Assembly (NCBI RefSeq): GCF_963576615.1
Contig: NC_088708.1
Location: forward strand, 49,463,196-49,527,195
Origin: Watersipora subatra
Taxonomy: Eukaryota > Bryozoa > Gymnolaemata > Cheilostomatida > Watersiporidae
Direction of reading: 5' to 3'
DNA length: 64,000 nt
Position numbers and translations under genes: made by a program
The notes under the pieces: model-generated
Database searches by the model: none
What the model was told of the DNA's origin: nothing
What the model saw: the letters and a program-made list of their open reading frames with translations, nothing else
Part shown: positions 1 to 12,300 of the stretch, piece by piece
How positions within the stretch are numbered: position 1 is the first letter of the stretch
Layout of the letters: every line of letters begins with the position of its first letter

Positions 1-317
1 CAGATATACTGCTCAACAACCTTCTGCGAGCAGTGTGAAGGTCTCATCTGGGGCATTGGCTACCAGGGATACAATTGCTCAAGTGAGTCCTCACCATTTG
101 GATAGTAGTAAAAATGCGTATTCACGGAATATCATAAGATGGAGCTACATGTAAAATGATTCAGTTTGGTTGTCATGTCTTGTCAAATATGTTTGTGATG
201 CAGACTGCGACATGAACATACATAAAGACTGCCTCAGTCAGGTGGGCAGCTGTAAGAAGAAGAAACGGGGCAAAGGAAGTACCAAGCATCCAGCAATGAG
301 AACCGTAGGATCTACGA
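1..317 (+). CDS. C1 (zinc-binding) domain exons of the RhoGEF
   Basis: Exons 1-82 and 204-317 encode the C-terminal two thirds of a C1 finger: TFCEQC, then WGIGYQGYNC, then CDMNIHKDC and a final VGSC before a Lys-rich stretch. The Cys/His spacing and the WGIG-QGY core match atypical C1 domains of invertebrate RhoGEF2. The first His and upstream residues fall outside the window. The splice inside the finger is phase 1 (GTGAGT donor at 83, TGCAG acceptor ending at 203). Atypical C1 domains of this sort generally serve membrane or protein targeting; diacylglycerol binding cannot be judged here. Confidence 0.85.
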
Positions 318-3300
318 GTAAGTGACTATTAATGATTACCGGCGCTCGACTCGTTTCCTTATATATTATGTGATTGAAAAAACTTGGTTAGTTTTTGTGG
401 ACATCAATTTTGTTCTGACCTCCGATTGGCTGTTAAAATCTATATTCCCTGTTTGTATAGAGTTTCACATACCCATCAGCCCTAGTCTCACGGTGCCGTC
501 AGGTAAACACAGCCATGTTGTGCTTCACATATTCGCTTTTATATGATTGTTGTTCACCTTTGAACAGTTCCATTACCTTACGCAGTCAGTCCATGACCAC
601 AGGCTAAGCATCGGTTACACCAACTCTCAAAAACGCTTGTGACACTACGCTGTTTGTCTGGCATCTTAATCTTTGGAGAATTTTCATCTTTTTCACAAGC
701 CATACATGAGCGTATTTCAATTAATTTAGCCTTCTGTTTACAGTCATGCGGGCAAATGTTGGTCTTTTAAAGAACGTTTGTAAAAATGTTTGTGCACAAA
801 TAATTCCTTCAGTTTGACATGTTTACTATTTTAATTCATGATTAGCCGCTGTTTAAATATTGTTAAGGCTCTGAAATAAGAAACAAATATCAATCAATTA
901 CATTAGATCATGCACTTTACTGTGCTCTTCATGTGATTCTCTGATTCTCTATTTACTATTAGAATTGTTAACAAATATAGTTGCAGTACACCATCCTTTT
1001 TATTAGAATGTGTGTGAATATTTTGAACAAAAGAAAGGTACTAGGCAGTTGGCCATGTGTCATGCTGTGACATCTACAATAAGGTTCCTCATACTGTATA
1101 CATGTTTATTTACTCTAAAGAGGGGAATTATAAAGGACAAGTCGTGTCATCGTCGCTTGCACAAGTAACTATATTGACATTACTAAAACACTACACATTT
1201 CTCATAACAAAAAACTTAGTTATTTTCAGACTGTATTAATTGACACACCCGTGTCATACCATTTCTGTAATGAGCAATTGGCAGTTTATGGCATTATAGT
1301 ATTACGGTTCGGTCGTACGTCAGCGGTGTACTGATAAAATCCTGTTATTAACCTGTTGACAAATGCTATAAAAGTTTTTGTAATCGGTGCCAGGCTCAGT
1401 ACTTGTTTGGCGGTAACAAATTGTGCATCCTGACAGACAGCGGTCATCGACCATGGCTTGTAGGCTTGATTATAGAATGTTGTTTCTAGTTAAATTTGTT
1501 TTTGAGATGTCGGAGTGAGCCGTATTGTTTTAGTGCATCTGTTGGTCACGAATTGAGAGTTGGTGTAATCAGTGTTCTCAGCCTGTGTAAGATTAGATTT
1601 GTCATACCAATTAATGACTCCTGATTGTACCAGTAGCTTTTCACCGATCTTTGATTTAAACACATATGATTTCGTCTACACACATATCTGGTACAAATGG
1701 ATTGAACTGCCCTCCGTTATAGTAGTAAGGCAGACTTTTACCTGTTTGCCTAGCAAAGCTGCTCAGCGCTCATGAATTTTGTTCACCATTGAATGATGGT
1801 TTGTATGCTCTCGTTTAGGCGCCTTAGGCTCCGCTTTAGGAGTGCCTCATCATCAGCCTACGCGTTCGCACTCATTTGGTAGGTCGGCTTTCCTATTGCC
1901 TCTTTTGCTTTCGGTAGCATCGTAGTTGTCTACTCTTTTACTCTTCAACTCTATTTCTCAAGTTGCCAGTTAGAATAAAACTCTTCTCTCTCTCACCAGT
2001 TCTGTCTTCTTTTTTGTGATTGCTCGATCAGAGGCTTTGGTGATAACCTTCTCTCTCACTAATATGGCAGGATCTCCAGCAATCGCTGAGCTGATAGGTA
2101 AATAATAGTCGCTCAGCTCAATAATTGTTGAATTTCTCTTCGCTTGTAATTAACCATTCGATGACTTATATTTTATTCACGCTTCAGTCACACTCACTGA
2201 TTTGTTTGTCTTCCGCAGCCTTTCCTACTTCTACACATGTCCCACTTAACTAGCACTGTCTCAAATCAATGCATAACTCCCGCTATCTCAGGGCTTATGG
2301 TGATTACTCTAGGTTTACACAAACTGTTGGGATAAGGGTCACTTTTTGTAACATTAACTTTGAGCAGCAGTCGCAGGTGCTTTCAGTGTCATTTTTGACC
2401 ATTGCACTCTTGAGTGTTTATATCGCATGCTTTTTATAGATGTGTTAGATTTACATATTAACACCGGTTAGTCTTGATGTATTGTAACACTTGTTAGCAC
2501 TGGGGAGTGAACTACTAACATAACTTGACTGGCTGATTGTAAAGTTCAATGGCATGAAATTGAGTTGGAATGGAATTGTGGTTTATGTTTAATCAGACAG
2601 TGCAGTCGTAATGTCTATAGAAGTGAGCACATTATAAATTGCATGATCGGATGTAATTAAATAGTGTATGCCTGTCAGAGCTGGTGGCTTGTGCGAAGTT
2701 CCTCTTGCCTGCCTGCTGAGCAGCTTGATGATAGTGTATTCACCTGTTTGCATTACAGGTTCGACAACCACTATGCCCGAAGATTTGAAGGAAGTGACAT
2801 CACCAGCTACGGATGAAGGTTAGTAACCAACACTGCAAAGCTGGCATAGTTAACTTCATTTTGGAATCGTAAACCAACCGCATTTGGCTGTTTTAATTGT
2901 TGATATTTATATGCCTATTTACTATACAGCTATTTATCTTTTTATCATGTATCGATGAACATTCTCTGAATGAAGACATGATTTGTTATATTCATAGATA
3001 GTGCATAACAAACCTGTATGTACAATGAAAGTGTCATGTTTGCATTGCTCCTGTATGCTGCCTATCACCGCTTCTTAGCTGATCTTGCAGAGACTGAAGG
3101 TCACTCTGTCGCTGACCTCAAGCGAAAGTTCGAAGCGCCGGTGAGTCCTGTGACGGTAGACAAGCCCAAGCCCGGTGTTGGTCGGTCTGAGAGCTTTCGC
3201 GTAAGTTGTGGTCTTTTTCACTATCACAACTACAGTGTCAGTTATTGCGCTTTCACATCCGTCAGCCCATTAAGGCGCTGAAATCATCCTGGATTAGCCC

Positions 3301-6300
3301 TAGTGTAAATACACCATAAATTTTTGTAGAAGGAGTCTAAAAAGTCAGGAAAGGATGCTCGGCGATCTCACAGTGATGTTGACAAAGATGGAGGAGAGAA
3401 GATTATCACTGCTATTGGCAGAGCTTCGTCAGGCTCATCTATGTCGAGTCTGTCCAACAGGTAAGAGGATGTAAGAATGAGAGTGAGGAGGGAAGTGAGA
3501 ATGAGAGTGAGAATGAGAGATAACATAGATGCAAATTGAGATGAAAATAGAAAGTAGATGAAACTATCAAAGTAAGACAACAATAAATGTTTGTGTGGTA
3601 GGAATGGCATAAGTTGTGGTTAGGGACGACAGGGTCGGGAGCTAAAGGATGAGGTTTGAGAGTAGAAAAAACATTGATTGGACATAGAGAATATGTGGAT
3701 TGGCAGTAGAAAAGATGAGGGTTGGACATAGGGAAGACGGCCTGGACATACAGAAGGGCTGGGTTAGGAATAGGAAGGAGGAGGGTTGAGGTTAGGGAAG
3801 ACCAGGGTTGAATGTACAAAAGAGAGATCAGAATAATGTTATTTAACTGGATAATAGCTAGCATTGCTTTTTCTGGAAGCCACACTTGCAGGCTTTAATT
3901 TTAATCTCTCCTATCACATTTTCCACTGTTCAATTGGACAAGCTTTAAATAGCATGACTTGTTAGAGTGGGACTCTGTTTGTCATGGTGGAGAAGTCATT
4001 GAGAAACATTTTTGCCTTCACGTGGCTTAGACTGAAGACAGCAATTGCCAGTGCTTTCTCGCCTTATGTACGGGCTCGGCGGTGAGTTTTTCTCACCACT
4101 TGGTATGAAATTTGGGTTGCTTACACTCTTTTTGTCTGTGTTGAGTTTCACAAGTAGTGGTGGAGAGAAAGGACAGGAATTTTACTTTAAGGTAATTGAC
4201 CATTTGGTTAGACTATGTATCAAGGTTCGGTTCGGAAAGGGGTGGTGAGCCGCCTCCTCGCTTTTTTTTTAGTTTCACTGGTTTTATGATCCTTCTTCAC
4301 TTGTAGGAGTGACTCGAGCTCAACTGAGAAAGTTAATGATGTATCTGTGAAGGCTACATCTATTGATGAAGAAGTTGACAGTGATCTAGAAGTGGAGGAC
4401 TCCTTACCTCCTCTAGACGCCGTCATTAAAAAGGAGTTGCTCAGAAAAATGCACCCGAATCAGAAGAAATTGCAAGAAGTTATAAACGGTGAGTTTTGAG
4501 TCACTCCCAGATGCATTTCAGGTTGGCGTCAGGCTAGTGGTCTCATAGCATAATTGCTATTTGTTAGGATTGTCTTTCCTTGAATCTATCTTGTAATTCT
4601 TAAAGGTTGACTTGCAACAAAATTCATATCACAGTTATTTAGTATCATAAGATTCACCATGTTTTACTCTGTTGTATTGTAGGTGCAAAATATGTGGAAA
4701 TGTGATTACAAGCTCTTAAAAGCTTAAAACCGGACAGTTAATCGCCGCCATCACAAAACCGCCGTATATTGGAATCAATTTATTTCTCTGAAGTACTCAA
4801 ACCATTTGGTTATTGTTTTGACACGTGATGTTTTCACGTAAATTGAAAGGCCAATAAAAGACTCAATATAAAACTTTTCGTAGCACTAGTTTATGACAAA
4901 CACTTCGGGTTTTACCGAATAGCCCGTATCAAATATAGATGCTCGCTACTTTACAGTTTTGTTTCAGCTTGGTCTAGTCGTCATCTGATCATGTGACCCA
5001 TACTTGCTGCCGAACAGCGCGAATAATTTTTGCAGCATTTTTCGACTATCACAGGTGACCAACAGGCTTGTCATGTTTATTAGAAGATGGTATGCACTCC
5101 TTCGAGCTAAGGTTAACAAATTAAACGAATTTTTACAGTGGGTTTTGAGATATCAGTGCTCAAAATGACAGCATTACATTGATGATGAAATAGACATGTA
5201 AGGACAATAGACATGGTTTTATTGAATGCGAGAAGTATATTTGTGAAAATATTTCGACGAATGAGGTTGCATGAAAGTGTAAACAGAAGCCATCTTGTTC
5301 AATTACGTTCCATTTGCGCCGTTTTGGAGAGGGTTTCTTGTATATGGCAGTTTCGTGATGGCGGCGGATGAACTGTGCGTTTTTGAGTTTTTAAGACTTT
5401 GTAATCACATGTCCACATATTTTGCACCTACAACACAGCAGAGTAAAACATGGTGAATATTTTGATACCAAATAACTGTAATGTGAATTTTGTTACAAGT
5501 CAACCTTTAAAACTTGGGTGCAAATGAAAACTGCTCAAATTATACTGATAAAAAGAAAGCAGAGCTTGTATCATTTCTCTCTGACAAATTGTTGTAACAA
5601 AGGCTAGTCTAATCCAATTTGAGAAGTTCTTTAATGCGGTCTCGCTGTTTGTTTGATGAATATGTTTGCATCATTGACTTGGACACATTTGTCTCTGATA
5701 ATAAGAATCAGTCATTGTTTAAAAGTTTTGACAAATTTCTTATTTTATGTATTAATTCTAGTTGCTACTAAGTTTTGAATAATTTTCTTTTTGCAACTGT
5801 AAAAATCTCTCTACTTCTTCGAAGGTATTTATTAGATCAAAATGTGCGAAAGTATTCAGTAATGCTTAGATTTTGCTACTTTTGCAGAGTTGTTATACAC
5901 AGAAAAATCACACGTTAGGAATCTGAAGCTACTGGACTTACTGTTCCATCGGCCAATGGCAAGGGCAAGCTTTTGTAGCAAAGAGCTTGTCGAGCTTGTA
6001 TTCCCTGACATAAGTTCCCTCATTGATATGCATGTTCAAATCAACAATGAGATGAAGGAGAAGATGAAGGAGGACCCCTTAGTTTCAATCAAACATGTCG
6101 CCCATATTCTCCTTAACAGAGTAAGTATGCCCGTAGCCGGTGCTTGTGGGGCGTAAAGCTGCTTTCTCATGTGTATTCAGTTTTCATTTGAGGGAGTATT
6201 TGTATCGCAAAGGGATGATGACAGAAGCTCTGGAAATGTATTAATATATATATATATAATAATATATAATAAATATTATTATATGTAATTATATATATAA

Positions 6301-9300
6301 TATTTTATATAATAATATATATTTTATAATTATATATTATTATATGTTAATTATAAATTTTATATATAATTAATTATATATTATTACATATTTTTAACAT
6401 ATAATAATATATAATTTATAATTATATATTATTATATATTAATTATAAATTATATATATAATTAATTATATATTATTACATATTATTAATATATAATAAT
6501 ATATAATTTATAATTGTATATTATTATATATTGATTATAAGTTATATATATAATTTATTATATAATTAGTTATATTTATAAATTAATATATATAATATAT
6601 TATTCATATATATATTAGTTATGTATATATATAATTAATATCTATATATATAATTAATATAATTGATGAGGAAGTTGTTCATATGCTTTAATTATCAATT
6701 GAATAGGAGGTATTTGTACTCGGTCTCTCACTGTCGCTATGTTTCCATGGCGCGTTTAATCCGTAAGTTTGTGTCATCAGCAAGATGAAAACGTCAAAAA
6801 TCTGCAAGCCGAACAAGTTTTGTTACTCTCAAATTTTTAACGAATTTTTCATTAATGCGAAAGATAGAAACGGCACTTCAAAGGATTCGCGAGAAAATGC
6901 CGGGCAGGCTATTCCATTTTAAATATTTTTTACATTCAAGTCATTCCTATCTGTAAATCGTGCTGCTAAGTGAGACAGAAGTGCATCGCTATAACCTCTG
7001 GCTTTAAATTTCTTACCTTTTTAAAAAAGCTGCTGTGTTAATCCACAACACGCGAAAGCATGAGCGAGTTGCAAGAAATGGCTCTCTGATAGGAAGTGTC
7101 AACGAGTAGACAACTTATCTGTTCTTTATACGTCATGTTGAGCAAGGAGCAGACAAATCTTCAATAGCAATGTAACAATAGAGATAGTGTTCCAACTTAA
7201 AATTGAATAACAAGTTATGAACAATACTAAAGCGTTATACACTATATATAATGAATATAATATTAAATGAATATAGTTCTTGACTAAATATTGATAAACA
7301 ATTATGAATAACGCACAAAAATTAAATGGTTAAAGCTTTTAGCTTATTTTTCCACTGCATTGATTAGTTGACATTTACGAATAGTGCAAGTATTCACTTG
7401 TTGATCTACCCAACTCGTCCCTTCCTGTTGAGTTGATTATTTTTTATTCATGAGTGATAAGCTTCAAACAGATTGTGTACACAACTGCGAGCGATTGCGT
7501 GTAAGTTTATACATTGTAGTTAGTCAAGGGTTAGTTGTGAAGCGTGTAAGTTTATACGTTGTAGTGAGTCCAGGGATAGTTGTGAAGCGTGTAAGTTTAT
7601 ATGTTGTAGTGAGTCAAGGGTTAGTTGGGAAGCGTGTAAGTTTATACGTTGTAGTGAGTCAAGGGTTAGTTGTGAAGCGTGTAAGTTTATACGTTGTAGT
7701 GAGTCAAGGGTTAGTTGTGAAGCGTGTAAGTTTATACGTTGTGGTGAGTCGAGGGTTAGTTGTGAAGCGTGTAAGTTTATACGTTGTAGTGAGTCAAGGG
7801 TTAGTTGTGAAGCGTGTAAGTTTATACGTTGTAGTGAGTCGAGGGTTAGTTGTGAAGCGTGTAAGTTTATACGTTGTAGTGAGTCGAGGGTTAGTTGTGA
7901 AGCGTGTAAGTTTATACGTTGTAGTGAGTCGAGGGTTAGTTGTGAAGCGTGTAAGTTTATACGTTGTAGTGAGTCGAGGGTTAGTTGTGAAGCGTGTAAG
8001 TTTATACGTTGTAGTGAGTCAAGGGTTAGTTGTGAAGCGTGTAAGTTTATACGTTGTAGTGAGTCGAGGGTTAGTTGTGAAGCGTGTAAGTTTATACGTT
8101 GTAGTGAGTCGAGGGTTAGTTGTGAAGCGTGTAAGTTTATACGTTGTAGTGAGTCGAGGGTTAGTTGTGAAGCGTGTAAGTTTATACGTTGTAGTGAGTC
8201 AAGGGTTAGTTGTGAAGCGTGTAAGTTTATACGTTGTAGTGAGTCGAGGGTTAGTTGTGAAGCGTGTAAGTTTATACGTTGTAGTGAGTCGAGGGTTAGT
8301 TGTGAAGCGTGTAAGTTTATACGTTGTAGTGAGTCAAGGGTTAGTTGTGAAGCGTGTAAGTTTATACGTTATAGTGAGTCGAAGTTTAGTTGTGAAGCGT
8401 GTAAGTTTATACGTTGTAGTGAGTCGAGGGTTAGTTGTGAAGCGTGTAAGTTTATACGTTGTAGTGAGTCGAGGGTTAGTTGTGAAGCAAGCATCGGTGT
8501 TACCTGACTGTATAATGATCAGTATACCGTTAATTCTTCTATTACTGGTAAATGTGGTACTCGCTGGCATTAGATGGTATCGTAATCACCCTGTCATTTT
8601 GTTGCAGCTGGACGGGGAGGCGGGTGAGAAAATGAAAGAAGTTTGCGCCAACTTCTGTCGAAACCACTCTTACGCACTCAATGCTATCAGAGACAAGCGG
8701 AAGCGAGACCCTAAGCTCCATGAACTCCTCACGGTTAGTTCGTCAGGCGAACAGTTTTTGGGTGTGCGGATCACTTGCTGTGATTCATCAGTCAGTATAT
8801 CAGCCCCTTGTAAGAGGTCATCAATGTGCAGTTTATTGATCAGGTTTATGAACCTCTTTCCCGTCAGCAATAGCAAAAATCGATTTTTGCAGTTATTTAC
8901 TATGTAGGCTAGTACGCTTGCAGTCCCATAAAAGGTCATCCGGTGTAATAAGTATGTGAACAGTTATTCTTCAATTGGGCAAGGCGGTTGAGTGGCACAG
9001 TGCTAGCATGCCTGGCTGTATAATATAATATGTGAGTTCAAATCTTGAGTAGTGCAGTCTTTTTCCTAACGCTATAAGCATGGCCACAGATGAACTGACA
9101 CGACTCTTATTATAGTAAAGGTTGGTACAAGCCCCCCCCCCCATCATTATGACTAGTAAGCAATGGTTATCGTTGCAGGCAGCGGAGACGAATCCAATGT
9201 GTCGGAGACTGCAGTTCAAGGATCTCATGATAAGCCAAGTTCACAGGCTGACCAAATACCCTCTACTCATAGATTCAATGTGCAATTATACAAGTCGTGA

Positions 9301-12300
9301 GTGCCTAGCCTCTGTTCTCTATTGTTGACATATCATACCTTAGCTACTTTATCTGCCCCTTGTCCGTTTAGCCTTGGCATCAACTGAACTATACTTTACC
9401 CATATCCTATATCAGTGATTTTATATCTTACCTATGTTTTGTTCCAGTTATACTATGGCCTACCTAGTCCCTCTACCGCACATATTGACCATTATTTGTC
9501 ATTATATGTTCATTTTGTAGCTGTATTTTACTTGCATATCGTCTATTCGTGTCAAGGTATACTGACAACCTCATCCATAGCTGTTGTAGTTGCTCGTTGC
9601 CAGGAAATATCGTCATGAGTTGTCAACATTGTAATATAGATAAGCTATTGTTAAATCGTAGCGCAAAGTGGTGAACGCGAGCTTCTAGTCAAGGCTTCCA
9701 AATGCAGCAGACAGATTCTAGACCATGTCAATCTGGCGGTGAAGGACTGTGAGAACCATCACAAGCTTGTCGCTTTGCAAAAGAGATTGGACACAAAACC
9801 TATACAGAACTCCCAGAATCCTCTAGTTGCTGATTACAAGGTACAATCTACGATCTACACTCCACGGTTATATATTTATCTTCAGCATATTTAATACCGG
9901 AGTGGTCCTGTCGTGGTCCTTGCTGCGGTAGTCCATTAATAGTTCATAGCTAATGGATTTGTCTTCTCACTGATATCTTGTCTTCATCGAGGAGGGCTGC
10001 CACTTTCCCAGCTAGAATGTCTGAAAGCTGTTTAGGTCAAGCACTAAACCACTCAAGATTTTATGATATTTATCAGAGCAGACCTGGGAATGGTTGTGTG
10101 TTCGGTCTCTGATGTTATATTAGATTTATCATAAGCGCACAACAGGATTGCTGCCTGTTTGTTCCTAATACCAGCTTGTGGGCTATAAACCCTTTATCTT
10201 TATTACGGCTTAAATAAGCGTGTTCAACTATGGCTGCCATTCTCAGTACTACCATAGCATTTTAACATACTGTTTTCTTGTGATAATCTGTCTATTCACT
10301 CATTTTTCACTCGGGGCCAAGGTCGAATGTGCGGCTTCGTATAATCAGCTTGAGTATTAGTTGACTAGAGAAGGGTTCTCTTGTATCGTATTCATATCTG
10401 TATTCAATTTCTCAGTTGAAAAATGTTGTTTTAGAATAAGTCATGACTCTCTTTGAACCTCGTCAAATCCAAAAAGACAACCCTTGCACCTTGTTTTATT
10501 GCCATGACTTATTTGTGTTTCGCCAAGTCTACACAAACATGTGATAAACTATACTTTTCCTCTAGTTTACTGACCGCTTGTTGCACATATTACAATAATG
10601 CTTCTAAAACTTACCCTTCTGACTGATAAATGTGCCCAGTTACACACATACATGTACATTGATAAGTATCATTTACTCTATAACAAGGGGAAGGTTGGCA
10701 CTCTGCCTGGTTTTTAGGCTAATCTAAAATTAGTTGTTGGTAGAGGGCTTTCTCGCAGTCATGGTATCCAGTTGTACTGCGGTATATGATTGTATCACTG
10801 TATCCGTTTGTACCATGTTACCCTGTTCTACTACAGTACTTATTTGTATCAGTTTTACCATTGCTGCTGCTACTACTGTTATCAAATCTTAGCTTTCCAT
10901 TAAAGATGTGATTGCGTCAAATTTTAGTTGATTTTAACGGAAAGTATTTATTTTTTCTATCAGTTGATATGTTGTTTGTTGTTTTAGGCGATCTAATTGT
11001 CAAGATATTTGAAGATTAAATCGACAAAATTTGATCGCGGTAAAAATGCTCCGAGAAATAAATGTGCCAGACTTGCCCAAAATGATGTAACGAGTGATAA
11101 AACCTGTCGCTATCTTTCGCATTCACATTGGCTATTACCATAAGTTTAGTCCTACGCGGCTCTATTGGCATATATTTTATTTAATATTTGCTCGTGACTG
11201 CTAGGACAAAATTTTAAATCTAGCTACAGATACATTATTATAAATGTCTCAAACGCCTCAAATCAGGGAAATTAAAAATTTGTCATACTATTTTCCTCTA
11301 AATGCTGTGTACACATGTGAGTACCGACTATGATTCTGCCAGACTATGGTAATTAGGTCGACGAGTTAACGCATTTCATCGCGGCTTTTGTATCAGTGAA
11401 GTTCTCAGTTGCTACCCACAACGGAAACTGGTTACTAAAGAAAATAAGCAAGCTGCATTTTTGAAAATAATGTTCGAATACATGGGGAAACGCACTGCAT
11501 CCCTAAAAAAGCTATGTATAGTTTACGTTATCTAGTCATTATTAATACCAATTTGTAAAAACAATATTCTGGTCACATTTGATTAGTTGATTCAAGTACA
11601 AAACAAATGGTTTTATGAGTTGACCAAAATAGTGAACACAAAACGTCAATTTCTTTGCAATCAATCAACAAACCGATTCTGGAAAAGGGTTATTAAAGCC
11701 ATTCTTGCAACTGGTTGGCGGTTTGTGGACTTGCCTATTTTCATTTAGTAGCGTGGAGCATAAAAAATTTTCAGATTTTATTATTTGGTCCATTGGAATT
11801 GAGTAAAACTATGCAAAAGTACCTGTCGATCCAGCTCTGATTACACTTCATAAATCCATCTATCCGACAAGATTTCAGCACAGGTGGCAACGGAGCAATG
11901 ATGTATTCAATATGTTCTGCAAATCATGTTTTGCATGATCTTCAACAATATTATTTTATTATATAATTTTTACAAGCCAAAAGATTTTCATTTTGGCATA
12001 AAGCTTTTATTAAAAACATCCATCCAAGTCGTGGCCACTCACATAGTTTCAGCTTATATAATAGGACAAATCAATCTATTGCAGCAAAATCAAACAAAAC
12101 ATATCATGGTTTGTGCAGCACACATTCATGTCTCTCTTTCCCATTTATGGCAGTTTTTACACTGACCCAACTGCTCCGTTGGTGGCATCACATAAATATC
12201 CTGTAATCAATAAAACAAATATAATAAATATGTCATTCATAGATATGTCGTTCTAACGTGTATCTACTCAAAGCTTTCAAATTGGGTGTTAAATAGATTG

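Noticed and set aside
7450-8907. 485-residue open frame with 15-residue repeats
   Set aside because: It is the translation of a 45-bp intronic minisatellite running by chance into a RhoGEF exon; it has no start context and no domain.
8978-9065. Functional tRNA gene
   Set aside because: A and B boxes are present but the acceptor and anticodon stems do not pair; a SINE head is more likely.
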